Shown: positions 1 to 6,702 of the stretch, in pieces | Layout of the letters: each line of letters opens with the position of its first letter | Position numbering within the stretch: position 1 is the stretch's first letter | DNA from: a virus | Strand: one strand, 5' to 3' | Virus record (IMG/VR): IMGVR_UViG_3300006802_000173 | Coordinates: 1-44,092 of that record | DNA length: 44,092 nt | Translations under genes and position numbers: made by a program | Notes under the pieces: generated by a model | Seen by the model: the letters and a program-made list of their open reading frames with translations, nothing else | Database searches by the model: none | What the model was told of the DNA's origin: nothing

Positions 1-65
1 ATGAATCTCCCGATCCAACCGATCAGTTCTCCGCATTTCTGGCAGCAGTAACTTGGATACTTCAC
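1..65 (-). CDS. Small zinc-ribbon-like protein, 3' end cut by the window edge
   Basis: A GTG start at 65 overlaps the TGA stop of the preceding gene (GTGA), the same coupling seen elsewhere in this operon. The 21 visible codons contain the cysteine motif CCQKCGELIGW near residues 7-17, which looks like half of a small zinc ribbon. If the right end of the window is joined to position 1, the frame stays open for about 24 more codons and ends in TGA, which overlaps the ATG at 44020. No function is known. The overlapping ATG at 36 opens a second frame that also runs across the junction, so which frame is used here is uncertain. Confidence 0.45.
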   Translation of the reverse strand, partial: MKYPSYCCQKCGELIGWIGRF

Positions 66-454
66 GGCAACGGCCCTCCATTCTCCCACAGCAGCAGATC
101 GGCGCGGAGAGCGTCGTTCTCGGCTTCTATTTCAGCAATGCGTTGGCGTTGAGATTCGATGACCCAAGCTGCTACCTCTGGCAGTTCGTCAGGATTGTTC
201 TCATGCCAGCTCTTCAGATCGGACGGCATGAGCGGTGTCAGAATGTCGTGCCAGCGTTGGATGCGCTTCTTTAGCTCCTCGACGCCTTCACGCAGTTGCA
301 GGTTGGCAGTGGTGAGACGCTTGATATCGTTCTCAAGCTGCTCCATCCGATCAGCGCACTCATGGAGCGCAGCGTTGGCCACGCCATCGTCGCTCTGGAT
401 ATCCTGCGACAATATCCGCAACGCTTTGATGCAGGTCTCAGCATTCGCGATCAT
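62..454 (-). CDS. Coiled-coil phage protein of unknown function
   Basis: This 130-residue acidic protein is mostly helical. Residues about 35-67 and 103-121 have leucine/alanine heptads typical of coiled coils. The middle (residues about 76-95) carries a Pro/Trp-containing stretch, LMPSDLKSWHENNPDELPEV. It has no signal peptide or membrane segment. Its start overlaps the stop of the upstream 53-residue gene by ATGA, and its own stop overlaps the next GTG, so it belongs to the leftward early operon. I do not recognise an enzymatic domain; a small structural or regulatory accessory role is possible. Confidence 0.75.
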   Translation of the reverse strand: MIANAETCIKALRILSQDIQSDDGVANAALHECADRMEQLENDIKRLTTANLQLREGVEELKKRIQRWHDILTPLMPSDLKSWHENNPDELPEVAAWVIESQRQRIAEIEAENDALRADLLLWENGGPLP

Positions 455-612
455 GCACTTTGTGTCTGTATCCAGTTTTTGATCACGTTCTCCGCAACGT
501 ATTGAACCTTAAGTCCACGCGGATCGCAGTAAGCTCTCAACTTATCATGCGTATCCTTGGAGATAACAACGGTCTTGATGTTGGCGTATTTGCTCGGCTT
601 CTTTTCAGTCAT
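451..612 (-). CDS. Small ribbon-helix-helix-like protein
   Basis: This 53-residue ORF begins at ATG 612 and ends in an ATGA overlap with the next gene. A short strand (residues about 12-18, IKTVVIS) is followed by two helices (THDKLRAYCDPRG and VQYVAENVIKNWI). That is the size and order of a CopG/Arc-type ribbon-helix-helix DNA-binding fold. Such proteins act as dimers that insert a beta ribbon into the major groove, so this could be a phage repressor or a partner of the following genes. The assignment rests on pattern alone. No operator was identified. Confidence 0.6.
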   Translation of the reverse strand: MTEKKPSKYANIKTVVISKDTHDKLRAYCDPRGLKVQYVAENVIKNWIQTQSA

Positions 613-694
613 AATTATTTGGTTAGTTTGAGCGTTGTAGTGATGCGCTCCCCCACCTCGACACTTACGGGTATGCCGAGTGACCCTAAATCAC

Positions 695-1150
695 TTACCA
701 AGGCATAGCATTTCCAGCGTCCTCTTCAGTCGAAAGATCAGGCGGAGGTGCCAGCTTGCTGCTTTTGAAGCTGCGGACACGCATCGCCTTCTTGGTTTCA
801 CCGGTCTTGGCGACGTATTCCTCAGCCTTGGTCGTAATCGCCAGTTCAAGTCCAACCATGCCGGTCAGAAATTCAAAGAAGCTGCCCTTGTTGCCGATGA
901 AATCGATGGTCGTTCCATCAGGCACATTGTGATCAGTCGCAGCCACAAGAGCATTCACGCGCCACCAGACATTCTCCTGGTTGATGAAACGATCCGTGAT
1001 CGCCGCGCCGTCGTGCCGCTTGAAAGTGATGGTCGCCACTTCGCGACCCTTCGCATCCAGCGCACCCTCCACCTTTGCGATGGTGACAACGTGAGTTCCT
1101 TCCGTGTCGATGTACTTCGATCCGGCTTCCTTACGGTTCACTGTGAACAT
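695..1150 (-). CDS. DUF669-like protein of the recombination cassette
   Basis: The 151-residue protein starts at ATG 1150, five bases after the exonuclease stop. The longer frame from 1198 would run into that gene and is less likely. It is rich in beta strands: N-terminal VNRKEAGSKYIDTEGTH, then VATITFKRHDG, a GNKGSFFEFLTGMVGLEL segment and an acidic C-terminus (STEEDAGNAMPW). Both the strand pattern and the place next to RecE- and RecT-like genes resemble DUF669 proteins, which are thought to bind single-stranded DNA or assist annealing. The acidic tail also recalls SSB-type partner tails. Family membership is a judgement by eye. Confidence 0.6.
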   Translation of the reverse strand: MFTVNRKEAGSKYIDTEGTHVVTIAKVEGALDAKGREVATITFKRHDGAAITDRFINQENVWWRVNALVAATDHNVPDGTTIDFIGNKGSFFEFLTGMVGLELAITTKAEEYVAKTGETKKAMRVRSFKSSKLAPPPDLSTEEDAGNAMPW

Positions 1151-1155
1151 ATCAG

Positions 1156-1971
1156 TTATTCTTTCGAGTTCAGTTGTTGTTGGTTGCGGGCAACCCAAGC
1201 GGGCAACCCAAGAGTCGTCGTCTGTGTCGGATAAGCTGGCCAGCTATTCATCGCGCTGCACTCATGCACGATCCGAATCGCTCGCCGCCTCGTTTCAAAT
1301 CCAAGCTCCAGCCACTCAGGCGAGAGCCGGTAAGCGGCCACCGCATACGGAGCATTCCGTTCGACTGCGATGAACACAAAGTCCGTCGCGCCGGTCATCT
1401 CAATATAGTGCGCCGCTTGAACGTGATAAGCGAACTTGAGGATCGTCCGCAGGAATGCTTCCTCGCTCGCGTCATCAGTTGTCTTAATGTCGAGGATAAC
1501 TCCGATGCCTTCGGCCCACAGGTCCGGTCGAGCCTTCAGCGCAAGTCCAGTCTCCTCGTCCTCAGCGAAGACGCTCGCCTCGATCTTGTTGTCGATGTGC
1601 GATACCTCGAAGGATGGGTGGCGGCGAACCGAATCGGCCATGTTCCGAATGTCGGCCATCTCCTGGTAATCGACGATGATCTTATCGGCGTTGTCGGCCT
1701 TCCATTGCTTGCCCTCTTTCGAGACAAAGCTCATACCATCAGGTTTGATTGCTACGATGCTATCGAGCAAATGCGGCTCTAGGATGGCGGTATGCGTCAC
1801 CGTTCCAATCTGCATCGCCTTGGTAGGTTCCTCATGCGATCCGTCCACAGCAGCGCGGTAATGCGCCGGGGACTTGAGAGCCTTCGTCATCAGGCTCTTC
1901 GATAGGGCATCGACCTTGTGATAGGTCGCCGCTTCCATCTCCACGTTCACGACTCGGTTTTTGATGCTCAT
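1156..1971 (-). CDS. RecE-like PD-(D/E)XK 5'-3' exonuclease
   Basis: The 271-residue protein has the layout of phage RecE-type exonucleases. GTVTHTAILEP (residues 56-66) carries the conserved His. RPDLW (148-152) supplies the first catalytic Asp, DIKTT (161-165) is the D-x-K core, and YHVQAAHY (about 182-189) is the conserved Gln/Tyr helix. The enzyme would resect double-stranded ends to give 3' single strands for the neighbouring annealing protein. Its start overlaps the RecT-like stop (ATGA), so the two are translationally coupled, as is usual for two-component phage recombinases. Length fits the family; all catalytic positions are present. Confidence 0.88.
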   Translation of the reverse strand: MSIKNRVVNVEMEAATYHKVDALSKSLMTKALKSPAHYRAAVDGSHEEPTKAMQIGTVTHTAILEPHLLDSIVAIKPDGMSFVSKEGKQWKADNADKIIVDYQEMADIRNMADSVRRHPSFEVSHIDNKIEASVFAEDEETGLALKARPDLWAEGIGVILDIKTTDDASEEAFLRTILKFAYHVQAAHYIEMTGATDFVFIAVERNAPYAVAAYRLSPEWLELGFETRRRAIRIVHECSAMNSWPAYPTQTTTLGLPAWVARNQQQLNSKE

Positions 1972-2756
1972 TGGATCTTGGCGATGAAGGCTTCGACGTC
2001 GGACAGGATCATGTTGGCCACCTTGGCTGACACATCGCGGAAGTTCTGGCCTTCCTTGATCAGGTTTTTCGAGAGGAGAAACGCATTGGCTTTCTCAGCG
2101 TGATCCTCAAGCGCATCCTCCAAGCGTTGAGCGATGCTGAATTCGGGAACAGGAGGCGTGACATTGACCGGCTCAGTCCTCGCGGCGGGAGCAGTGGGAC
2201 GATCAAAGTCGGCCACTTCCTCCGGTGTGTAGCGACCCTGCGTGATTCGCGGATCGAGCATCCTCGTCGCCTTGCTGATCAAACGGGCGCGGAGCATCTC
2301 GGCGGGGAACTTGGCCCAGCCGCTGCCAGCTTTTGCGGGCAATAGACCGGCTTGCTTCGCATCTTCTGCGGTGAATGAAACGCGAAGTTCCTTCTGACCC
2401 TTGCGGAAATCGGCAATCGCCGCGCTCGCATCGAACTGGACCCAATCAATGTCCCAGCCAGCTTGCATCAACCCGGATAACATCGACTCGCTCTTCATCG
2501 TGATGTTTCCGTTGATCAAGTGATTCTCCCGCTTCCACGACAGGGGCGTCTGTCGGGACGCTAGGCACTCCATCGCCAGGACATATCCCTGTTCCGGCTT
2601 CACACACCCGAACATCCCCGAGTGAGCAATCCAATCGCCCATCGTTTTGATTGCCTCCATCGGGTTGTTGATCTTGTCGTAAAACTCCCCCGTCTGGGAT
2701 GGAGTCGCTAGTTCCTGCGGTTGAGATACCGCTACTGTCAGGTTGCTGCTGTTCAT
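1968..2756 (-). CDS. RecT-like single-strand annealing protein
   Basis: The 262-residue protein from ATG 2756 has a mostly helical and strand core: PMEAIKTMGDWIAHSGMFG, EQGYVLAMECLASRQTPL, HLINGNITMKSESMLS, then WAKFPAEMLRARLISKATRM and YTPEEVADF. This order is seen in phage proteins annotated as RecT/annealing recombinases. It would anneal complementary strands made by the adjacent RecE-like exonuclease. The C-terminal 70 residues form a separate helical tail. No Shine-Dalgarno precedes the start; the leader is A/C-rich. Its first 311 bases overlap, out of frame, the open reading frame of the upstream HTH gene. An alternative is a more divergent ERF-type annealing protein. Confidence 0.7.
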   Translation of the reverse strand: MNSSNLTVAVSQPQELATPSQTGEFYDKINNPMEAIKTMGDWIAHSGMFGCVKPEQGYVLAMECLASRQTPLSWKRENHLINGNITMKSESMLSGLMQAGWDIDWVQFDASAAIADFRKGQKELRVSFTAEDAKQAGLLPAKAGSGWAKFPAEMLRARLISKATRMLDPRITQGRYTPEEVADFDRPTAPAARTEPVNVTPPVPEFSIAQRLEDALEDHAEKANAFLLSKNLIKEGQNFRDVSAKVANMILSDVEAFIAKIQ

Positions 2757-3030
2757 TGGTATTCTGATTTTGGTTTGTATTCTCTGACTGCTTCTCGGTC
2801 GAGTCGGCCACCTTCTGTTTCTTTGGCCTATCCTTCCGAGCAAATGGATTTGTCGCTCCGTTCCTAATCGCTGCGTCTTCAAGCAAAGCCGCCACATCCG
2901 CTTCGGTCAGCAAGATCCGCTTGCCCACTCTCCGATGCGGCATCTTGCCCGCTCTGATCATCCTCCAGAGCGTCTCGCGACATACATGGAGTTCTTTCGC
3001 CGCTGTTTTAATGTCCCAAACTTTGATCAT
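2446..3030 (-). CDS. Excisionase/MerR-type HTH protein with long disordered tail
   Basis: From ATG 3030 the first 55 residues form a winged helix-turn-helix of the excisionase type: VWDIKTAAKELHVCRETLW, then RAGKMPHRRVGKRILLTEAD with the wing, then VAALLED. These proteins bind and bend DNA and often regulate phage genes. A Lys-rich linker (KDRPKKQKVAD) and an Asn/Gln-rich tail follow. From residue about 92 the frame runs 311 bases inside the RecT-like gene before a stop at 2446. That may be a real overlap or simply a late stop. A structured leader (3043-3133) precedes the start. Confidence 0.65.
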   Translation of the reverse strand: MIKVWDIKTAAKELHVCRETLWRMIRAGKMPHRRVGKRILLTEADVAALLEDAAIRNGATNPFARKDRPKKQKVADSTEKQSENTNQNQNTNEQQQPDSSGISTAGTSDSIPDGGVLRQDQQPDGGNQNDGRLDCSLGDVRVCEAGTGICPGDGVPSVPTDAPVVEAGESLDQRKHHDEERVDVIRVDASWLGH

Positions 3031-3042
3031 CGAAAATCGTGG

Positions 3043-3133
3043 GATGGTGCCGGTGTTCGTCACGGGAGAACCTATGAGCCTGTTTCCAACTCCCCGTCCG
3101 GCGTTCTCCACCGGCTCGCAGTCCAGCACCATC
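3043..3133 (-). promoter_or_regulatory. Nested inverted repeats in the leader of the HTH gene
   Basis: Three sets of perfect arms are nested here. GATGGTGC (3043-3050) pairs with GCACCATC (3126-3133). GCCGGTG (3049-3055) pairs with CACCGGC (3109-3115). GGAGAAC (3065-3071) pairs with GTTCTCC (3103-3109). Together they fold most of the 125 bases between the stop of the 182-residue gene and the HTH start into one long structure with an asymmetric bulge. No U-run follows, so a simple terminator is unlikely. A translational or transcriptional control element for the HTH gene, or an HTH-protein operator, is an inference. Confidence 0.45.
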
Positions 3134-3155
3134 GTTTCGATACGCTACAAGTTGT

Positions 3156-3704
3156 TTACCGCCTTGTCCAGAAAGATTTTTTAAATTTTTTCCGACCCAA
3201 GGATTTTCCAAACCCAGGCCGTTTCTTCTTCTCCGGCCCGAAAACGTGCCTGGGATCAAGGTTCTCAGTCGGAGCGGGAATGTCCTCCTCGTCCGGTTTT
3301 GAGTCGAAATCGAACGGCAAGGGCGTGATTCCAACCTTGGTCTGGATTTCCAGAACATCGTCCGAATGGCGTTCGCTGAACCAAGTGTAATGCTTCTTCA
3401 ATTCGCGGAACTCCGATTCGATTGTCGATTTCTTCTGGAGCCGATAGTCCATGTCCTTAACGAAGGCCACGAACTCGTTTAGGCGACGATCAAGCCGTCG
3501 CATCTCGCGGAGCAGGAATTCTTCCTTAGCTTCCTTATTCTCCGGTGCCCAATCACATCCGAACCAGACTCGCTCAATAGGATCAAATATCAATACCTTG
3601 CTATTATGATTCCTCATTGAGTTAAAGGCGCGAACTGCCGTAGCCATATCACAATTAATCTGTGACATTATGTAGGCCAGCAATTCGCTCTTGCTCTGGT
3701 CCAT
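3156..3704 (-). CDS. Hypothetical protein with highly basic C-terminus
   Basis: The ATG at 3704 is preceded by GAGGA at a good distance, so I prefer it to upstream ATGs at 3725 and 3770. The 182-residue product starts with a helical segment (ELLAYIMSQINCDMATAVRA), followed by a beta region with FDPIERVWFGCDW. A long helix/coiled coil follows (about residues 60-115, KEEFLLREMRRLDRRLNEF). After an acidic Pro-rich linker it ends in a Lys/Arg-rich tail (KKKRPGFGKSLGRKKFKKS) suited to binding nucleic acid. I do not recognise the family. It is the first gene after the palindromic stretch 3861-3990. Confidence 0.65.
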   Translation of the reverse strand: MDQSKSELLAYIMSQINCDMATAVRAFNSMRNHNSKVLIFDPIERVWFGCDWAPENKEAKEEFLLREMRRLDRRLNEFVAFVKDMDYRLQKKSTIESEFRELKKHYTWFSERHSDDVLEIQTKVGITPLPFDFDSKPDEEDIPAPTENLDPRHVFGPEKKKRPGFGKSLGRKKFKKSFWTRR

Positions 3705-3860
3705 GTCGTTCCTCTTCGGACTCATGGTCCGAAAAACCTGCCTCAGTGTCCGTCCATCAGGGGTGTACATATCGTTGATTTTCTTACCGTCGGAGAAGGT
3801 TTAGTTCACCTCCTCTGGGAAGTCAAGGGTATCTTCCCCTATGTTCACAATTCCTTATGT

Positions 3861-3990
3861 ATCCCCCCTCCCTACTCCCCTTTTGGGAGGCGTAAGCACT
3901 CCCCTTAAAAGGGAGTGCATGAAATCCGCTTTTCGCGGTTTCGCTTGTGCGGCCCTTGTTGGGGCCGTCGCTCACCGCTGCGGATTTCAT
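3861..3990. repeat. Cluster of palindromes in a 345-base gene-free stretch
   Basis: The gap 3705-4049 holds no convincing gene. It contains CTCCCC-TTTT-GGGAG (3875-3889), the near-perfect hairpin GCACTCCCCTT/AAGGGAGTGC (3896-3918), and an 11-base perfect repeat ATGAAATCCGC (3919-3929) with GCGGATTTCAT (3980-3990). The last encloses CGGCCC-TTGTTG-GGGCCG (3950-3967) and GCG-GTTT-CGC (3935-3944). On the plus side a T-rich run (3997-4009) follows. The stacked stems look like a REP/MITE-like element, a structured RNA, or a replication/packaging landmark. The ORFs that can be drawn through it consist of repeat-derived, low-quality protein. Confidence 0.55.
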
Positions 3991-4049
3991 CCCCCAATTT
4001 ATTTTTTCGTTCAATCGATCAGTTCTCAAAGTGGCGGTTTGGTTGGCGA

Positions 4050-4325
4050 TCAGCGATGCCGTTTCTTGGAGCGGAAATGCCCCGTAGAGGCGTCGGAGGT
4101 ATCGATCCGCATCAAACTGCGACTTGAGGGTGCGCCATCGCTCAGGCGGGCGAGGAGATCAGGCTCGAAAGTAACCGCGTGGAGATAGATAATGTGTGAT
4201 ATGTACGCGCCCCAGGAACGGAAGCCTCGTTCATTGGCCCGCTCCTGTAATAGTAATAGATCGGAGCAATCGATTCGGAATGATGTTGTGGTGAGATTAT
4301 TTGTATTCGCGTGACTCGGTTTCAT
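4050..4325 (-). CDS. Putative small DNA-binding (ribbon-helix-helix-like) protein
   Basis: The 91-residue ORF has one short strand (LTTTSFRIDC, residues about 11-20) and two helices (SDLLLLQERANERG and WGAYISHIIYLHA). This is the order of a CopG/Arc-like ribbon-helix-helix unit. A polar, Arg/Ser-rich tail ends in RSKKRHR. It lies between a gene-free palindromic stretch and a small conserved gene, a reasonable place for a local regulator. The start at 4325 is followed by a Thr/Asn-rich segment and has no Shine-Dalgarno sequence. The fold call is weak and the function unknown. Confidence 0.5.
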   Translation of the reverse strand: MKPSHANTNNLTTTSFRIDCSDLLLLQERANERGFRSWGAYISHIIYLHAVTFEPDLLARLSDGAPSSRSLMRIDTSDASTGHFRSKKRHR

Positions 4326-4338
4326 TTATTACTAATAG

Positions 4339-4551
4339 CTAATTGTAACAATCATAATCCTCCTGGTGGCTCTCGGGCATCACACGGGCATCGCCGCTCG
4401 CGTACTCCTCGGGCCACCATTGTCGCGCATAGGAACTGGCATCGGATCGCCCCTCGAAATAAGCCGTCCGCCAAACGCGATCATCCTGAAGCTGCTTCAA
4501 ATCGAACCATCCCAGCTTCTCATGCCCGCGAAACTGAATCTTGAATCTCAT
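4339..4551 (-). CDS. Small hypothetical protein coupled to the methyltransferase gene
   Basis: This 70-residue protein has a beta-rich start (MRFKIQFRGHEKLGWFDLKQ). An aromatic middle (WRTAYFEGRSDASSYARQWW) and an acidic end follow. The ATG at 4551 overlaps the methyltransferase stop (ATGA), showing co-translation. No domain is recognised. Size and composition fit a single-domain phage accessory protein. Confidence 0.6.
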   Translation of the reverse strand: MRFKIQFRGHEKLGWFDLKQLQDDRVWRTAYFEGRSDASSYARQWWPEEYASGDARVMPESHQEDYDCYN

Positions 4552-5474
4552 AGCAAACGCCCTTGCTGTTGGCTGGTAATCCTAGCGTGTGCGATCTTGT
4601 GGTATTCAGGATCGCGCTCGACGCCAATGAACTGGAAACCCTCAAGCATTGCCGCCTTTCCGGTGCTGCCGCTTCCCATGAACGGGTCCAAAACTACGCC
4701 ACCGGGCGGCGTAACAAGGCGGCATAGGTAGCGCATCAGGTCGGTTGGTTTGACGGTGGGATGGACGTTCTCAGAGCCTCGGTCGGACTTGCTGGCCTTG
4801 GCGCAGTAAAAGAACCGTGCGGCACCATTCAACAACCCGATCACCTCCTCGCTTCCATCGTGGATCAGGTTTGCGGGCCAGCGGCCCAGTTGCCTGAGCT
4901 TTGCAACAGCCTCTGCATTGCTTCCGTCTCTATGATTATGGGCTGACTGAGCGTAGGTTTTTCCACCCGTATTCCACGCACGATTTGGAAGGCTTCCAAA
5001 CTCTTCCCCGTTTGCCGCAATGCGGCACCCATCCACATTTAGCGCACCCGTGCCATGCGTCAGAACGTTGTCGGCTACCGTTCCAATAATTGGCTTTCGA
5101 GCCATAGTGATTGGTTCCAGCGCAGGTTTTAAGGCAGTTCCCCATCCTCGCCAGTCGCCTTTCAAATTATGGCTTTTTGGAAAACCCGACCCGTACACCC
5201 AAGCAATCATATCTCGAATCTCAAAGCCAGCGTCCTCAATCCGTACTGCCATCCGGTGCTGCGTTCTTGTTCCAGCGAAAGCTAACAGATATCCGCCCGG
5301 TTTCAGTATTCTGAGACATTGCCCCCAGATGGCCACGCTAGGAACGTCGTAGTCCCATTTTTTTCCCATGAATGACATACCATAAGGCGGGTCCGTGACA
5401 ACTGAATCCACAGATGCGTTGGGAAGTGTTGCCATAACAGAGAGGCAATCACCGAGATGTAATTGATAATTCAT
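4548..5474 (-). CDS. Site-specific DNA methyltransferase (N6-adenine or N4-cytosine)
   Basis: The 308-residue protein has the catalytic motif DPPYGMSF at residues 28-35 and the AdoMet-binding motif DPFMGSGST near 263-271. The target-recognition region lies between them. This is the beta-type order of amino-methyltransferases. Lys-Pro-Thr before the AdoMet motif (VKPTDLMRYL) and the closing GVERDPEYHKIA helix are also typical. It would methylate phage DNA, giving resistance to host restriction or marking it. No restriction enzyme neighbour is seen, so it is a solitary methyltransferase. Recognition sequence and base specificity cannot be read from the sequence. Confidence 0.9.
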   Translation of the reverse strand: MNYQLHLGDCLSVMATLPNASVDSVVTDPPYGMSFMGKKWDYDVPSVAIWGQCLRILKPGGYLLAFAGTRTQHRMAVRIEDAGFEIRDMIAWVYGSGFPKSHNLKGDWRGWGTALKPALEPITMARKPIIGTVADNVLTHGTGALNVDGCRIAANGEEFGSLPNRAWNTGGKTYAQSAHNHRDGSNAEAVAKLRQLGRWPANLIHDGSEEVIGLLNGAARFFYCAKASKSDRGSENVHPTVKPTDLMRYLCRLVTPPGGVVLDPFMGSGSTGKAAMLEGFQFIGVERDPEYHKIAHARITSQQQGRLL

Positions 5475-5521
5475 GGTTTCTACAGGACGATGTTCAAAGG
5501 GATGGGCTGGGGGATGGTGGC

Positions 5522-5725
5522 CTACTCGTTCGAGTCCAGTTCCTCAATCGCTCGCTCAAGATAGATCGCCTGATCAAGAGCCTCGTCACGCGCATGAATG
5601 AGCCAATTTCGGAGACTGAGAGGATTGTCGCGCACGGTTGTCCCATACTTCTTGATACCAAGTTGCTGCCTATGCGCGATCAACGCGCAAATAGACGCCT
5701 CCGTACCACTCACTTGGACGTTCAT
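5522..5725 (-). CDS. Small conserved helical phage protein (KYGTTV family)
   Basis: This 67-residue protein has the pattern ALIAHRQQLGIKKYGTTV, NPLSLRNWLIHARDEALD and IYLERAIEEL. I recognise the pattern from many phages, where it is annotated as hypothetical or as a small all-alpha NTP-pyrophosphatase-like protein. The two helices with spaced Glu/Asp (DEALD) resemble half of a MazG-type metal site, but an ExxE pair is not clear. The start is preceded by GGAGG-like bases and overlaps the stop of the 74-residue gene upstream (ATGA). Confidence 0.65.
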   Translation of the reverse strand: MNVQVSGTEASICALIAHRQQLGIKKYGTTVRDNPLSLRNWLIHARDEALDQAIYLERAIEELDSNE

Positions 5726-5946
5726 TGCTTTTCCTCCCCTTCGACAAACGCATCGCCTACCTCACGTTCAATCACCAGTTCCAGGATCTGCTCGCCATTC
5801 GCCGCCACAATGCTGCAAATGTGCTTCGTCTCATCGTAAATGCTCATAGGCGTGGCTTGGTGTTCCTCGCATTCGCCGGTGATGATCGCATTGAACAAGT
5901 CGATGATCGTTTGAGCGTTGGTTTTCGATTGGATGGTCAGTTTCAT
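5722..5946 (-). CDS. Small acidic hypothetical protein
   Basis: The 74-residue acidic protein has a pattern of helix, strand, strand, helix (QTIIDLFNAIITGECEEHQA, ICSIVAANGEQILELVIE). It starts in an ATGA overlap with the endolysin stop and ends in one with the next gene, so it lies in a tightly coupled set. The leader is A/C-rich (AAAACTAATCCGAA before ATG) without a Shine-Dalgarno. No family recognised. Confidence 0.6.
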   Translation of the reverse strand: MKLTIQSKTNAQTIIDLFNAIITGECEEHQATPMSIYDETKHICSIVAANGEQILELVIEREVGDAFVEGEEKQ

Positions 5947-6302
5947 TTCGGATTAGTTTTACTTATGGTTACTAGTTGCTTGTCTAATTCTCGCCGTATG
6001 CGCCGCGCATAGGCTCGCGTGGAAGATTTGAGATGCCCGCGAGGGCCGCCGTTGTAAATCCTCGCCAGCGATTCGTCGCTCAAATTCTTGCCGTAATGCG
6101 CGAGATAGGACGACACAATGAACCGAGCGATCACGCGATTGGTCATCTGCGCGTGCGCGTAGGATGTTCCCATGATCCGGTTCACATCGCGCACCATAAC
6201 AGGCCGAATCTGAAAGGCTCCAAGTTCGCCATGCCGCCCCCGCGCATAGTCGTTGCCGCCAGATTCAACCTGGATCAGGGCGGAGAGTAAGATTGCATTC
6301 AT
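5943..6302 (-). CDS. Endolysin: lysozyme-like / SLT-type transglycosylase
   Basis: From ATG 6302 the 119-residue protein is a compact goose-type/SLT fold. It has the catalytic Glu in ALIQVESGGND (E13), the GELGAFQIRP motif (25-34) and ARIYNGGP (80-87). It would cut the glycan strand of peptidoglycan for host lysis. There is no signal peptide, so it needs the holin (15710-15889), which lies about 9 kb away on the other strand in a structural operon. The reading frame extends upstream to 6467, but that part has no domain and covers the structured leader 6325-6429. A role as a virion-associated lysozyme is possible but less likely given its early-region location. Confidence 0.85.
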   Translation of the reverse strand: MNAILLSALIQVESGGNDYARGRHGELGAFQIRPVMVRDVNRIMGTSYAHAQMTNRVIARFIVSSYLAHYGKNLSDESLARIYNGGPRGHLKSSTRAYARRIRRELDKQLVTISKTNPK

Positions 6303-6324
6303 TCGATTCGTTGTTAGTCTCGCG

Positions 6325-6429
6325 GATTGCCGCCCGAAGGCACCGCGCCTTACGGCACGGTGACTTTCGGCGAGAATCAGCCAAGGATATCCCACACGCA
6401 TCCGCGCATAGGATACCGGAGCGGGAATC
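6325..6429 (-). promoter_or_regulatory. Stop-codon hairpin, expanded copy, ahead of the endolysin gene
   Basis: Outer arms GATTGCCGC (6325-6333) and GCGGGAATC (6421-6429) pair with one mismatch at the same place as in the hairpins at 7993 and 8804. As there, the right arm includes the TGA stop of the preceding gene. Inside, CACCGCGCC (6341-6349) and GGCACGGTG (6354-6362) form a nine-pair stem that on the transcribed strand closes a GUAA tetraloop. CCGAAG (6334-6339) can pair with CTTTCGG (6364-6370) with one bulge. No U-run follows. A leader element controlling the endolysin gene is inferred. Confidence 0.5.
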
Positions 6430-6679
6430 AAAGCGCCGCAGTCCAGTTGTTGGCAATCCATTCCCACACTTGCTGCGCGGAGTCTTCATGCTCGCATTGG
6501 ACGCCGCCGCCATGCGGTGTTGCGGTGCGTTCAAAGGTAAGAATGGCCCGCTCTCCAAACTCTGCGCGGAGGAGCGATTCGAGGTTGTCGCAGATACGCG
6601 AAACGTCAGTTGCGGTGACATCGCTTCCCCAGTGGGACGGCTCCGTGGAAAGTCGAATGAGGACGGTTTGTTTTCTCAT
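6428..6679 (-). CDS. Hypothetical phage accessory protein
   Basis: The start at ATG 6679 (MRKQTVLIRLST) is chosen because the leader just before it, CAAACCAAATCCGAATCC, matches the A/C-rich leaders of its neighbours. The 83-residue product has an alternating beta-alpha pattern (KQTVLIRL, VSRICDNLESLLRAEFG, AILTFERTA, AQQVWEWIANNW). This could be a small ferredoxin-like fold. No catalytic motif or known family is visible. Its TGA stop is embedded in the hairpin arm at 6421-6429. Confidence 0.6.
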   Translation of the reverse strand: MRKQTVLIRLSTEPSHWGSDVTATDVSRICDNLESLLRAEFGERAILTFERTATPHGGGVQCEHEDSAQQVWEWIANNWTAAL

Positions 6680-6702
6680 GGATTCGGATTTGGTTTGATG
6701 GT

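Noticed and set aside
3823-4188. Short ORFs on both strands through the palindrome cluster
   Set aside because: Their sequences are made of the inverted repeats themselves and have no Shine-Dalgarno or leader like the neighbours.
5497-5520. G-rich stretch with possible quadruplex
   Set aside because: Only three runs of three or more G, so a stable four-tract quadruplex is not supported.
6365-6395. Possible hammerhead ribozyme core (CTGAT and GAAAG on the leftward strand)
   Set aside because: The conserved CUGAUGA is not met (CTGATTC), and no cleavage-site stem could be arranged.
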